A stretch of DNA of 64,000 nt. Origin: Yoonia sp. SS1-5. Lineage in GTDB: Bacteria > Pseudomonadota > Alphaproteobacteria > Rhodobacterales > Rhodobacteraceae. Shown in pieces: positions 16,193-24,588 of this stretch. Made by a program: the position numbers and the translations under genes. The notes below the pieces were generated by a model. That model worked only from the letters and a program-made list of their open reading frames with translations, searched no databases and was not told where the DNA came from. Location of the stretch: positions 1,984,001-2,048,000 of the forward strand of contig NZ_CP151767.2 in NCBI RefSeq assembly GCF_038443705.2, read 5' to 3'. Each line of letters starts with the position of its first letter. The stretch's first letter is position 1.

Positions 16193-16232
16193 CACCACTG
16201 GACAGGATCACGACGCACGCTAGGCTGCGGGC

Positions 16233-17450
16233 ATGAGCCACACACCCCATTTTGCCGATCCCGCACCCCGTGGGTTATGCACCGATTGCGGGGTGTCGCG
16301 CATGGCGAACCCGGGCGATTGCGGACATGCCTGCCAATTCATCAAGCCCGACTATCCAAAATTCGAGGCCCGGGTACATGGGCGCATCGCGGGATCAGAC
16401 GCGGATGAACCCTTTTTCGGGGTCACATCCACCATGTATCGCGCGGCATTACGCCCCCCGCGCGAAGGGGCGCAATGGACCGGCCTGACCACGCGCCTGG
16501 CAGAACGGTTGTTGCAGACCGGGGCGGTCGACGCAGTCCTGACAATGGTGCCGGATCCGGATGACCGCTGGCGCCCACGCCCTGCTTTGATCACCGACCC
16601 CGACGACATGACCGAGGCGCGGGGGATGCGTATGGGCTACGCGCCGCTGCTGGCACTCCTCGAACCGGCCCGCGAGGCCGGGCATAGCCGGATCGCGGTG
16701 ATCGGCATTCCGTGCCAGATTTACGCATTACGCGCACTTGAGGAAAAACTGGGCTTTGATCGAATTTATGTGATCGGCACCCCATGCTCGGACAACACTA
16801 CGACCGAGAACTTTCATGGCTTTCTGGCCCGGCTGACGGACCAACCCGAGACGGTGACCTATCTGGAATTTCGCGCGGATTACCATGTCGAACTGCGGTT
16901 CGCGGATGGCACGCAACGGCTGATCCCGTTTCTGAAACTGCCGATCAGTGACTTGCCGCCGGATTTCTTTCCGCTGACCTGCAGAACATGCGTCGACTAT
17001 ACCAACCGGCTGGCGGATATCACGGTCGGCTATATGGGTGGCGAAGGTCTGCAATGGGTGATCGTGCGCAATGCGCGAGGGCAGCAGATGCTGGACGCTT
17101 TGGGAAAAGAGGTGGCGTTACAGGCACCCGGATCATCGGGCAAACGCGCTGGATCCGTGAAGGGTTTCGTTGAAAATACCCGCCGCGCGGCAGGCGGTCT
17201 GCCGCTGCGACGCATGCCCAACTGGCTGCGCGGTATCATGGGGTGGCTGATGCCAAAGATCGGCCCGCGCGGGCTTGAATTTGCGCGGGCGCGGGTCGAA
17301 ATGAAAGCGGCTGAAACCGTCCTGCATCTGCGCCGGGAAGAACCGGCAAAGATGAAAAACATGGTGCCGAAACATGTCTGGAACCTCGCCCAGCCCTACG
17401 GGCTGACGCCGGAAGCAGGCGAAAAAGTAGACCCGGATGCCAACGGTTAG
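16233..17450 (+). CDS. FrhB-family (coenzyme F420 hydrogenase/dehydrogenase beta subunit-like) iron-sulfur flavoprotein
   Basis: 405 residues. Family hallmarks: an N-terminal cysteine cluster (CTDCGVSRMANPGDCGHAC), IGIPCQIYALRALEE near 160, GTPCSDNTT near 185, and LTCRTCVDYTNRLADITVGYMG near 250-270. FrhB-type proteins carry FAD and iron-sulfur clusters. In phototrophs the closest relatives include BciB, an 8-vinyl (proto)chlorophyllide reductase, but no photosynthesis gene is in the window, so I leave the substrate open. It lies 40 bases after tsaC on the same strand; its stop overlaps the convergent lipoprotein gene by 4 bases. Confidence 0.82.
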   Translation: MSHTPHFADPAPRGLCTDCGVSRMANPGDCGHACQFIKPDYPKFEARVHGRIAGSDADEPFFGVTSTMYRAALRPPREGAQWTGLTTRLAERLLQTGAVDAVLTMVPDPDDRWRPRPALITDPDDMTEARGMRMGYAPLLALLEPAREAGHSRIAVIGIPCQIYALRALEEKLGFDRIYVIGTPCSDNTTTENFHGFLARLTDQPETVTYLEFRADYHVELRFADGTQRLIPFLKLPISDLPPDFFPLTCRTCVDYTNRLADITVGYMGGEGLQWVIVRNARGQQMLDALGKEVALQAPGSSGKRAGSVKGFVENTRRAAGGLPLRRMPNWLRGIMGWLMPKIGPRGLEFARARVEMKAAETVLHLRREEPAKMKNMVPKHVWNLAQPYGLTPEAGEKVDPDANG

Positions 17451-18265
17451 TCGGCGCTGTAGACCCCAAAAATACTGCGCCCGCCGCCACTTTCAGTGAC
17501 GCGTACGACGCCGCCTATTTCGGCACCTTCAGGCCCAAAGAACTGACCACTTGTTCCGCCGGTGGAGCCACCACCATCGAGTTCAAATGCCTCACCCGTT
17601 GTCGTCACCGACCCGCCGGTAAAGCGGGTTCCCGACAGGACACCATTGGTGATGGTGATCGTGCCTGCGTCGGTCACGCTGGTCGTGGTGCCACCGTCGG
17701 TACGGGTGCCGTCGAAGCTGTCAAAATCGCTGCGAATACGGCTGTTTTCGAAATCCGCCGTGATGCGTACATCGCCGTCCAGGTTATAAAGCTCTGCACC
17801 ATCGGCAACGGTCAGCGACACGCTGCCCCGATAGACCGGATTTCCAGTCGTGGGCAGATCGCCCGTGTTCGTCACCTGCCCGACGACACCAAACAAATCA
17901 TCCGTGGCGGTGCCGGCGGTCCGGAAAATGCGCAGGTGGTCCGTGCCGTCTGGATTGGTCAATGTGGCTGTCCCACCACCATCCAGCGTCACAGTCGTGC
18001 GGGCGGCGTTGATCGCGCCGCGCAACGTGCCGCTTGTGACGGTGTTGGCGTCATGATCCAGTGTTCCCGCGTCACCGCGCGCAAGTGTGCCATCATTTGT
18101 GATGGCAACAAATTGCAGGTCCGTTGCCTCGGTCGCGGTCGTGTCAGCAAGCGGGACGTAGACCTGATCGACAGGCATGCCCGTATTGTCGCTACCGCCG
18201 CCGCCACCACCGCAGGCCGCAAGACCAATCATCGCCATGGGCGCCAGCCACTTGCCCGTCATCAT
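17447..18265 (-). CDS. TbpB-like beta-barrel surface/periplasmic lipoprotein
   Basis: 272 residues. A lipoprotein signal ends in LAAC followed by a Gly/Ser tether (GGGGGGSDN). The Thr/Gly/Asp-rich beta structure ends in a QFFGPEGAEIGGVVRV segment with a terminal IFGVY, the signature of the C-terminal barrel of transferrin-binding-protein-B-like lipoproteins. Known members bind host or metal ligands at the surface; here the ligand is unknown. The start (ATG 18265, or 18262) overlaps the stop of the RTX protease gene by 4 bases, so the two are made together. A joint role in using extracellular protein or iron is a guess. Confidence 0.78.
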   Translation of the reverse strand: MMTGKWLAPMAMIGLAACGGGGGGSDNTGMPVDQVYVPLADTTATEATDLQFVAITNDGTLARGDAGTLDHDANTVTSGTLRGAINAARTTVTLDGGGTATLTNPDGTDHLRIFRTAGTATDDLFGVVGQVTNTGDLPTTGNPVYRGSVSLTVADGAELYNLDGDVRITADFENSRIRSDFDSFDGTRTDGGTTTSVTDAGTITITNGVLSGTRFTGGSVTTTGEAFELDGGGSTGGTSGQFFGPEGAEIGGVVRVTESGGGRSIFGVYSAD

Positions 18266-19644
18266 AGCAGGAAATCCCCTGATGTGAGGTCGGCCGCAAC
18301 CAGCCCGATAAAATGAATTTCCGTGCCTTGATCGGCGAATACCGCATGTCCGCCAATATCGTCGATGTGATCAAAAACATCCGCCCCGGACCCGTAACCG
18401 AAATCTGTCAGGTCGATCAGGTCAATGCCGCTTTCAAAATCGGCACCGATTGCCGTTGTCGCGGCTGGATTGTCCGCCTGGATATCAAGCGTGGCAATTG
18501 TGTTCACGCCCCCGGCCGTCACAAACACGAATGTGTCCGCACCACCGCCACCCTCAAGGAAGTCATCGCCGGTTCCGGCGATGAGCGTGTCACGCCCGTA
18601 GAAAAACGCACCAGACGGATCGCCGCGCAAGCTGTCCTGCCCCGCGCCGCCATCCAGCTGGTCATTGCCGATCCCGCCCAGCAGGATATCGTCACCCGCA
18701 TCGCCGCTGCCAATCGTGCGCCCGATCCCGCCAACAATCAGATCGTTGTCTTCGCCGCCCTGCAGGGTATTGGTGCCCAGCGTATCGACGATGACGTCAG
18801 CACCCCCGGCACCGGATACTGTGTCATTGCCGGCTCCGCCGTAAACGACATCGGCATCCGCACTGCCGATCACCGTATCAGCACCTGCAAGCGCATAAAT
18901 CGGGTCGAGCGACCCACCACCGGTCAGGTCAATCGTGTCGCGCCCGTCGGTGCCTGTCTGACTGGACCCACCATCACCGGGCGGGCCGCCGCCGATCGTG
19001 CCGCCCCCGCCGGGGCCATCGCCACCGCCATCACCGCCACCGGTATCTTCCCCTTCGGCCGCGCCATATAGCACACGGATACCCGCAATATCGCCATCGC
19101 CCAGATCCGAGGTCGAGACAAAATCGTTCATGATCTCGCTGGTATCGTCGACATGATCCAGCCCCAGCGCATGCCCGATCTCATGCAGGACAACAGCGTA
19201 AAAGTTAAGGCCTGCTGTGCCAAAGGGGCTCCAATTGGGTTGCAGATCCATATAAACGTCGGCGGCAACAATTTCACCCACCGTGTTGCTGCGGTTCGCA
19301 CCATTGCTGTACGAGTAGCTGGCGAGGCCCACTGTATTCCCTGCCAAATATGGCACCTGCTGTTCAGTCGCCGTCATTACATCAATATCCGCATCATTGT
19401 CGGGGTCGCCGGCGATGCCTGGGATAAATTGAAAGCTCAGATCAGCGACTGCCGCCCATGCGTCGAACGCAGCCGCAACAGCTGCCTCGAAATCAGCGTC
19501 TGTAAAAAGGGTGGTATCGTAGCGCAGACCGCCCAGCGCCATGGACCAGGTGATTTCACCGCTTTCACGCCCAAGCGCATCTTCACCCCATTTGATGTTA
19601 AGGTCCCGGCCATCAAAGGGAACCGACAAGAGTTCGTAGGTCAT
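18262..19644 (-). CDS. Secreted matrixin-type zinc metalloprotease with RTX (hemolysin-type calcium-binding) repeats
   Basis: 460 residues. The N-terminal catalytic domain (about 1-200) has the extended zinc motif HEIGHALGLDH near residue 155 and a plausible Met-turn (EIMND) after it, as in matrixins and serralysins. A Gly/Asp linker (about 205-235) leads to nonapeptide calcium repeats (GGAGNDTVSG, GGIGNDQLDGG). No Sec signal is present and the protein ends in DFLL, which fits an uncleaved C-terminal signal for type I secretion. The PrtD/HlyD pair at 51.6-54.7 kb could export it. Overlaps the downstream lipoprotein gene by 4 bases. Confidence 0.9.
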   Translation of the reverse strand: MTYELLSVPFDGRDLNIKWGEDALGRESGEITWSMALGGLRYDTTLFTDADFEAAVAAAFDAWAAVADLSFQFIPGIAGDPDNDADIDVMTATEQQVPYLAGNTVGLASYSYSNGANRSNTVGEIVAADVYMDLQPNWSPFGTAGLNFYAVVLHEIGHALGLDHVDDTSEIMNDFVSTSDLGDGDIAGIRVLYGAAEGEDTGGGDGGGDGPGGGGTIGGGPPGDGGSSQTGTDGRDTIDLTGGGSLDPIYALAGADTVIGSADADVVYGGAGNDTVSGAGGADVIVDTLGTNTLQGGEDNDLIVGGIGRTIGSGDAGDDILLGGIGNDQLDGGAGQDSLRGDPSGAFFYGRDTLIAGTGDDFLEGGGGADTFVFVTAGGVNTIATLDIQADNPAATTAIGADFESGIDLIDLTDFGYGSGADVFDHIDDIGGHAVFADQGTEIHFIGLVAADLTSGDFLL

Positions 19645-19809
19645 TTTGTTGCTCCACCGCCTGTCATGGCGTTGTCACAACCGACCCCGCGCGTTCCAGC
19701 CTTGGTTAACTCTCAGCCGAAATGGACTAAAATGTGACTAAAGCGAGAAGACTTCTGACTACATTTGGCAAATCAGCCGGGATTGTGCGGTTTCCCGCCG
19801 ATGGATGGA

Positions 19810-20268
19810 CTAGATCGGCATCGCCGTGGTCTGCCGCACCGTTCGCAAGGCGAACGATGATTGCATCTGCGCAACCCCAGGCAGTGTCGCCAGATAGCGC
19901 CGATGGATGCGCGCAAAATCATCGGTATCGCCCGCAACCACTTTCAGCAGATAATCGGCAGTTCCGGCCATCAGGTGGCATTCCAGGACATCGGGAACCC
20001 GCGCCACTGCCTGTTCAAAGGCGTCGAGAACCTCATCCGCCTGACCGCTTAGCGTGATCTCGACAAAGACGGTTGTGGGTCGCCCCACCTTGCGCGGATC
20101 GACAAGCGCGACATAGTCGCGAATATAGCCGTCCTTCTCCAGCCGTTGCACCCGCCGGTGGCAGGCAGAGGCCGACAGATTGGCCATGTCGGACAATTCG
20201 GCATTCGACATGCGGCCTTTATTCTGCAGCACCTCGAGGATTCGCTTATCAATACTGTCCAGGCTCAT
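19810..20268 (-). CDS. Lrp/AsnC-family regulator, probable regulator of ald
   Basis: 152 residues from ATG 20268 (the open frame runs on to 20424 but the family starts with MSLDSIDKRILEVLQ). Helix-turn-helix at about 18-45 (MSNAELSDMANLSASACHRRVQRLE), RAM domain after it. It is divergent from alanine dehydrogenase with 137 bases between starts, the usual AldR/BkdR-type arrangement in which the regulator senses alanine and activates ald. A perfect inverted repeat lies between them at 20285-20305. Confidence 0.88.
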   Translation of the reverse strand: MSLDSIDKRILEVLQNKGRMSNAELSDMANLSASACHRRVQRLEKDGYIRDYVALVDPRKVGRPTTVFVEITLSGQADEVLDAFEQAVARVPDVLECHLMAGTADYLLKVVAGDTDDFARIHRRYLATLPGVAQMQSSFALRTVRQTTAMPI

Positions 20269-20284
20269 ATGACGCTCGATTCTT

Positions 20285-20305
20285 CGAAAATTCCACCAAT
20301 TTTCG
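20285..20305. promoter_or_regulatory. Inverted repeat between lrp and ald, probable operator
   Basis: CGAAAATT (20285-20292) and AATTTTCG (20298-20305) are perfect complements around CCACC. The site lies 17 bases from the regulator start and 100 bases from ald, fitting control of both genes. Confidence 0.6.
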
Positions 20306-20405
20306 CGACAACCTACCGATGATACCGCAAACAGCAAGCAGATATCCCCAAGCATTTGCAATGAAAGGCACCCATGATCGCAGCAATCAGGGAAGGAACC
20401 AAAAC

Positions 20406-21524
20406 ATGCATATCGGATGCCCAACAGAGATCAAACCGCAGGAATTTCGCGTCGGTCTGACACCCAATGCCGCCCGTGAGGCTATCGCCCACGGCCATAA
20501 GGTCACGGTGCAGACCGGTGCCGGTGATGGGGCAGGTTTTCCAGACGCGGATTACGAAAGCGCCGGCGCCCAGATTGCTGGCAATGCGGCTGACGTCTTC
20601 GCGCAAGCCGACATGATCGTAAAGGTCAAGGAACCGCAGGCGGTCGAACGCAAGATGCTGCGCGAGGGCCAGATCCTGTTTACCTATCTGCACCTCGCTC
20701 CCGATCCTGAGCAAACCAAAGATCTGATCGCCTCTGGGGCGACCTGCATCGCCTATGAAACGGTCACCGATGACCGGGGGGGGCTGCCGTTGCTCGCCCC
20801 CATGTCAGAGGTGGCCGGCCGGTTGGCCCCGCAAGTCGGGGCATGGACATTGCAAAAGGCCAATGGCGGGCGGGGTGTGCTGATGGGCGGCGTTCCCGGT
20901 GTCGGCCCGGCGCGGGTGGTTGTGATCGGTGGCGGGGTTGTCGGCACCCATGCCGCCAAAATCGCCAGCGGCATGGGTGCGGATGTGACTGTGCTGGACC
21001 GATCACTGCCGCGGTTGCGCTATCTTGACGATGTCTTTGGCGGCCAGTTCAAGACCAGCTATGCCAGCGCAGGCAACACCATGGACCTTGCGCGCGAGGC
21101 TGACCTGATCGTCGGTGCTGTCCTGATCCCCGGGGCGGCCGCACCCAAATTGATTTCCCGGGCGCAGCTGCAAGAGCTCAAGCCTGGTGCAGCACTTGTG
21201 GATGTCGCCATTGATCAGGGTGGCTGCTTTGAGACATCCAAGGCCACAACCCATCAGGATCCGGTCTACGAGGTTGACGGGATCATGCATTATTGTGTGG
21301 CCAACATGCCGGGGGCTGTGGCACGGACATCCACCATCGCGCTGGGGAATGCGACCATGCCCTTTATGCTGGCACTGGCCGACAAGGGCTGGCGGCAGGC
21401 CTGCGAAGACGATCCGCATCTGCTGGCCGGTCTGAACGTGCATGCGGGCCAGTTGACCTATTTCGCTGTCGGCAAAGCGTTGGGGATCGACGTGCTGTCG
21501 CCTGCGCTTGCGCTTAAGACCTGA
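20406..21524 (+). CDS. ald: Alanine dehydrogenase
   Basis: 372 residues from ATG 20406, preceded by GGAAGGA; the frame opens much earlier but the family begins MHIGCPTEIKPQEFRVGLTP. It interconverts L-alanine with pyruvate and ammonia using NAD. Visible: substrate Arg in EFRVGLTP, the catalytic Lys in VKVKEPQ, His in YLHLAPD, the NAD loop GGGVVGTHAA and the VDVAIDQGGC and NMPGAVARTST segments. Full length. Expression is probably controlled by the divergent Lrp-family protein. Confidence 0.96.
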   Translation: MHIGCPTEIKPQEFRVGLTPNAAREAIAHGHKVTVQTGAGDGAGFPDADYESAGAQIAGNAADVFAQADMIVKVKEPQAVERKMLREGQILFTYLHLAPDPEQTKDLIASGATCIAYETVTDDRGGLPLLAPMSEVAGRLAPQVGAWTLQKANGGRGVLMGGVPGVGPARVVVIGGGVVGTHAAKIASGMGADVTVLDRSLPRLRYLDDVFGGQFKTSYASAGNTMDLAREADLIVGAVLIPGAAAPKLISRAQLQELKPGAALVDVAIDQGGCFETSKATTHQDPVYEVDGIMHYCVANMPGAVARTSTIALGNATMPFMLALADKGWRQACEDDPHLLAGLNVHAGQLTYFAVGKALGIDVLSPALALKT

Positions 21525-21542
21525 AAAGGATGAAAGGCCCCG

Positions 21543-22382
21543 CTATTCGCGTTTGATCGGACCGGACAATGCCTCGATCCGCGCCTGGGTCGCGGCACCG
21601 GCGATCCCGTCGGCGGTCAAGCCATGTTCAGCTTGAAACTGTCGGACCATCCGGGCAGTTGCGGGGCCATAATCGCCATCCACATGCAGATGAAAGCCCA
21701 AGCCCCGCAGCTTGCGCTGCAATTCTGCGACATCATCGCCGGATGCGCCGATCCGCAGGGTAACCGGCCCCTCGTCGCTTGGCTTCCAGTGATCACCTGC
21801 ATGGCGTTTATAGGCTGATGCCATGCGGCCTGCGTAAAACTTCACTTGGCCGGGGCCGTTATAACGACGGGCAAAGGCGCGCCAATCGCGGTTTTCAAGC
21901 GCAGGCATGATGCCGGACTTGCGCACAAAGGCGAGCATCACCGCAATCTGCCCCGCGACGCCGGAAATCGTTGTCTCGGCCAAGGCCTTTGGGGTACCAA
22001 AACCAAGCCATTCGGCATTTTCGCCCAGCACCTGACCAACACCCCAGGAACAGGCTGCATAGGCCGCCTGCTCGTCAATCTTTGCGGCCCGCGCCAATTG
22101 CGCATAGCGACCCGATTGCGATTTGACATAAGGAATGTCGCCCCAACGCCGTGCTGCAAGCTTGCGCGAAACGGCTGTTTTGCGGTTGGTGGCCGACAAT
22201 CCAGGATAACGATAGAACACATGATATTCATAAAGGATGATGGGCATCAGCTTGCCATCAACCTTGCTTGCGGCACGACCACCGCTTTCAACCTCAATCA
22301 CGGCCTTCAGCGCAGCGGGTTCAATCCCCTCGGCCTTTGCAACCGCATCAATTTCGGCAAGCACATCACTGGAAAATGCCAT
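21543..22382 (-). CDS. N-acetylmuramidase with C-terminal peptidoglycan-binding domain
   Basis: 279 residues from ATG 22382 (GGGGAT upstream); the frame extends to 22409. Residues 15-190 match the N-acetylmuramidase (DUF3380) domain: GIEPAALKAVIEVESGG carries the catalytic Glu, then LYEYHVFYR and YAACSWGVGQVLGEN. Residues 210-270 form a PG_binding_1 domain (DVAELQRKLRGLGFH, DGDYGPATARMVRQFQAEHGL). This architecture is common in phage endolysins, but no other phage gene is near and there is no signal peptide, so it may be a domesticated lysin. Tail-to-tail with ald. Confidence 0.87.
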   Translation of the reverse strand: MAFSSDVLAEIDAVAKAEGIEPAALKAVIEVESGGRAASKVDGKLMPIILYEYHVFYRYPGLSATNRKTAVSRKLAARRWGDIPYVKSQSGRYAQLARAAKIDEQAAYAACSWGVGQVLGENAEWLGFGTPKALAETTISGVAGQIAVMLAFVRKSGIMPALENRDWRAFARRYNGPGQVKFYAGRMASAYKRHAGDHWKPSDEGPVTLRIGASGDDVAELQRKLRGLGFHLHVDGDYGPATARMVRQFQAEHGLTADGIAGAATQARIEALSGPIKRE

Positions 22383-22441
22383 CGTCTGATCCCCAATCCA
22401 TTTCAACAATGGGCAAAGCCTAGCAGGGGAAAAACCAAATC

Positions 22442-22477
22442 CAAAAAGAAAAGGGGCCCGTCACTGGCGGGCCCCTT
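22442..22477 (-). terminator. Rho-independent terminator of mscL
   Basis: AAGGGGCCCG (22451-22460) pairs with CGGGCCCCTT (22468-22477) around a 7-base loop; on the minus strand the stem is followed by a T-rich tract (22450-22443). It lies 17 bases after the mscL stop. Confidence 0.88.
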
Positions 22478-22494
22478 CGCATATCCGATTATCT

Positions 22495-22923
22495 TTAGGA
22501 CTGTTTGGCCAGCTGGTCCCGGATCTCAAGCAGAACTTCCAGTTCGGTCGGGCCCTTTTCTTCCTCGGCTGCCGGTTCTTCTTCTTTTTCCGCGGCATCC
22601 TTGATCCGGTTCACCATCTTGACCAACAGGAAGACAACAAACGCAACAATCAGGAAATTGATGATCGCCATGATGAACTTACCGATAGCAAAGACAGCAA
22701 CGCCCGCTTCGGTCGCGGCATCAACAGATGCAAATTCACCGTCACCCAGCACATAGAACCAGCCCGCAAAATCAATCCCGCCGGTAAACAGCGCAATGAT
22801 CGGGTTGATCAAGTCGCCCACAAGCGATGTCACAATCGCCGTAAAGGCCGCCCCGATGATGATACCGACGGCCATGTCCATGACATTGCCCTTGGCGATG
22901 AAATCCTTGAATTCGTTGATCAT
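22495..22923 (-). CDS. mscL: Large-conductance mechanosensitive channel MscL
   Basis: 142 residues from ATG 22923. The N-terminal [27 protein letters not shown] is the amphipathic helix plus pore-lining TM1; a second helix lies at about 80-105 ([22 protein letters not shown]); the C-terminal bundle is Glu-rich and ends [12 protein letters not shown]. The pentameric channel opens on hypo-osmotic shock to release solutes. Upstream (22924-23079) is a dyad-rich stretch with several CAC/GTG half-sites, and downstream a strong terminator, so it is probably monocistronic. Confidence 0.96.
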   Translation of the reverse strand: MINEFKDFIAKGNVMDMAVGIIIGAAFTAIVTSLVGDLINPIIALFTGGIDFAGWFYVLGDGEFASVDAATEAGVAVFAIGKFIMAIINFLIVAFVVFLLVKMVNRIKDAAEKEEEPAAEEEKGPTELEVLLEIRDQLAKQS

Positions 22924-23079
22924 GTTATTGTCCCCACAATAGCTACACTGGTGCACAGGTCTTGTGCCTGTCGCACAACTGCGCACAGTGATACCTGATT
23001 AGGCACACAGAGCCAGCACTTTATTAACCTTTTGTTAGGGCTAACTTATGCTGGTCTCATTTTGCAAAGGATACACCTT

Positions 23080-23775
23080 ATGACCGAACTGTCTGCTTTT
23101 CCTGTCACCGAACGCTGGCCTGCCAAGGATCCTTCGATCATTCAGCTTTATTCATACCCGACGCCGAATGGGGTAAAGGTCTCCATCGCGCTGGAAGAGA
23201 TGGAGCTGGCCTACGAACCCCATCTGGTCACGCTCAGCGATACCGACGTCAAAAGTGAGGCGTTTTTGTCCCTGAACCCGAATAACAAGATACCGGCCAT
23301 CATTGATCCAAATGGGCCAGACGGACCGGTGGGGATTTTTGAAAGCGGGGCGATCCTGCTCTATCTGGCCGAGAAGACTGGCAAGTTTCTGGGCACAACG
23401 GCATCTGACAAGGCACATGTGACACAATGGCTGATGTTCCAGATGGGCGGATTGGGGCCGATGCTTGGGCAGCTTGGATATTTCACCAAATTTGCGGGCG
23501 CAGAGATTGAGGATCCACGTCCGCGGACGCGCTTTAAGGATGAAGCCATCCGGCTTCTGGCTGTGGTGGACAAGCAACTGGACGGGCGCGACTGGATTGT
23601 CGGGGATTACTCAATCGCGGATATGGCGATCGCGCCATGGATCAACGCGCTGGAATTCTATGGCACCAAGGATCTGCTGGGCTATCACGATCTGAAAAAC
23701 GTACCGGCCTATGTCGACCGGTTCTTCGCGCGGCCTGCAGCGGCCAAAGGCCGGGGGATTCCCGATCCGTCGTAG
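23080..23775 (+). CDS. Glutathione S-transferase family protein (YghU/YfcG-like)
   Basis: 231 residues from ATG 23080, which has AAAGGA upstream; the frame opens at 23032. N-terminal thioredoxin-like domain (about 20-105, IQLYSYPTPNGVKVSIALEE, NPNNKIPAIIDPN, FESGAILLYLAEKTG) and an all-alpha C-terminal domain with WIVGDYSIADMAIAPWI. The TPNG start of the active site and overall layout fit the YghU/YfcG class, which act as glutathione-dependent disulfide reductases. The TAG stop lies inside the dispersed palindrome at 23771-23794. Confidence 0.9.
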   Translation: MTELSAFPVTERWPAKDPSIIQLYSYPTPNGVKVSIALEEMELAYEPHLVTLSDTDVKSEAFLSLNPNNKIPAIIDPNGPDGPVGIFESGAILLYLAEKTGKFLGTTASDKAHVTQWLMFQMGGLGPMLGQLGYFTKFAGAEIEDPRPRTRFKDEAIRLLAVVDKQLDGRDWIVGDYSIADMAIAPWINALEFYGTKDLLGYHDLKNVPAYVDRFFARPAAAKGRGIPDPS

Positions 23776-23794
23776 GATGGATTTCAATCCATCC
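23771..23794. repeat. Dispersed palindromic repeat, copy 1
   Basis: CGTA followed by GGATGGATT and AATCCATCC (perfect 9-bp arms, 2-base loop). Related copies lie at 30056-30079 and 46707-46730. It lies between the convergent GST and RAM-domain genes and contains the GST stop codon, so it may also act as a bidirectional terminator. Confidence 0.7.
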
Positions 23795-23798
23795 CCGT

Positions 23799-24035
23799 TC
23801 AAAACGCCCTGAATGTCAGGGTCGTGAGAGAGCGTTCAATATTGGGGATGTCGAGCAGCTTGTCATTGATGAATTTGCCGACATCCTCACCATCCGGAAT
23901 ATACAGCTTAAGCAGCAGATCGTATTCGCCGCTTGTCGAATAAAGCTCTGAATGCAATTCGCGCAGGGCAATCGCATCGGCCACATCGTATGTTTTACCG
24001 GGTGTGCAGCGGATCTGGATAAAGACGCAATTCAT
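23799..24035 (-). CDS. Stand-alone Lrp/AsnC ligand-binding (RAM) domain protein
   Basis: 78 residues from ATG 24035. The sequence (CVFIQIRCTPGKTYDVADAI, ELYSTSGEYDLLLKLYIPDGEDVGKFI, IPNIERSLTTLTFRAF) is a complete RAM domain with no helix-turn-helix. Such single-domain proteins are known in bacteria and archaea and can bind amino acids or modulate full-length Lrp proteins; two full-length members are encoded elsewhere in the window. Three bases after the dispersed palindrome on the convergent side. The 94 bases to ytoQ show nothing obvious. Confidence 0.82.
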   Translation of the reverse strand: MNCVFIQIRCTPGKTYDVADAIALRELHSELYSTSGEYDLLLKLYIPDGEDVGKFINDKLLDIPNIERSLTTLTFRAF

Positions 24036-24129
24036 GGCAGGTTCTTTCAACACGTAATGGCCCGTGCTCAGTCTGACCTGATCTTGCAGTGACGGGAAGG
24101 GGTGATTTTCGCAGGCGCGGCCAGGCGTT

Positions 24130-24576
24130 CTATGGCAGCTTTCCATCCAGAACATATTTGAGGATGTCGACCACCTGTGCCGGGGTTTCCACCACGGCCA
24201 GCGCGGCGGCGTCCACTTCCTTGAGGGGGTGCTGGTGATCAGGGCCATGCATCACGATCAGTGATTTACCAAGGGCAGCTGCAAAGCCCGCATCAAACGC
24301 CGCATTCCATTGTTTGTATTTGTCGCCAAAGCGCACAACAACGATATCTGCCGTCTCGATGCCGTGTCGGGTCCGGATCGCATTCAGCTTTGCGCCCTTG
24401 TGATCATGCCAGAACTTGTCAGGCTCTTCGCCCATAATGGCCACGCCGCAATCATCCGATGCGGCATGATCCGTCACTGGCGCGCTGAACTGCACATCCA
24501 GCCCGGCGGCGGCCGCGGTGATCTGATCGCGCCAATCCGTATGGATTTCGCCTGAAAGATAAATCTTAAGTGTCAT
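24130..24576 (-). CDS. ytoQ: YtoQ family protein
   Basis: 148 residues with the YtoQ/nucleoside-deoxyribosyltransferase-like fold: KIYLSGEIHTDWRDQI at the start, SDDCGVAIMG, KLNAIRTRHGIETADIVVVRFGDKYKQWNAAFDAGFAAA and VLDGKLP at the end. Function is not established. Cytosolic. It is followed by the RAM-domain gene and preceded, 12 bases away, by a GNAT gene, all on the minus strand, so the three may form one transcript. Confidence 0.85.
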   Translation of the reverse strand: MTLKIYLSGEIHTDWRDQITAAAAGLDVQFSAPVTDHAASDDCGVAIMGEEPDKFWHDHKGAKLNAIRTRHGIETADIVVVRFGDKYKQWNAAFDAGFAAALGKSLIVMHGPDHQHPLKEVDAAALAVVETPAQVVDILKYVLDGKLP

Positions 24577-24588
24577 AGCGGCCCCTTT

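Noticed and set aside
15185..16198. 337-codon minus-strand frame opposite tsaC
   Set aside because: The plus strand encodes a clear Sua5/TsaC; the antisense product has no recognisable motif.
16233..17450. FrhB-like protein as a chlorophyll 8-vinyl reductase marking a photosynthesis cluster
   Set aside because: No bch, crt or puf gene is in the window, so the specific role is not supported.
21543..22382. Prophage remnant suggested by the muramidase with peptidoglycan-binding domain
   Set aside because: No holin, structural, integrase or portal gene is close, and the flanking genes are ordinary chromosomal ones.
22924..23079. Structured small RNA in the dyad-rich stretch upstream of mscL
   Set aside because: Several partial CAC/GTG palindromes overlap, but none forms one convincing fold with a promoter and terminator.
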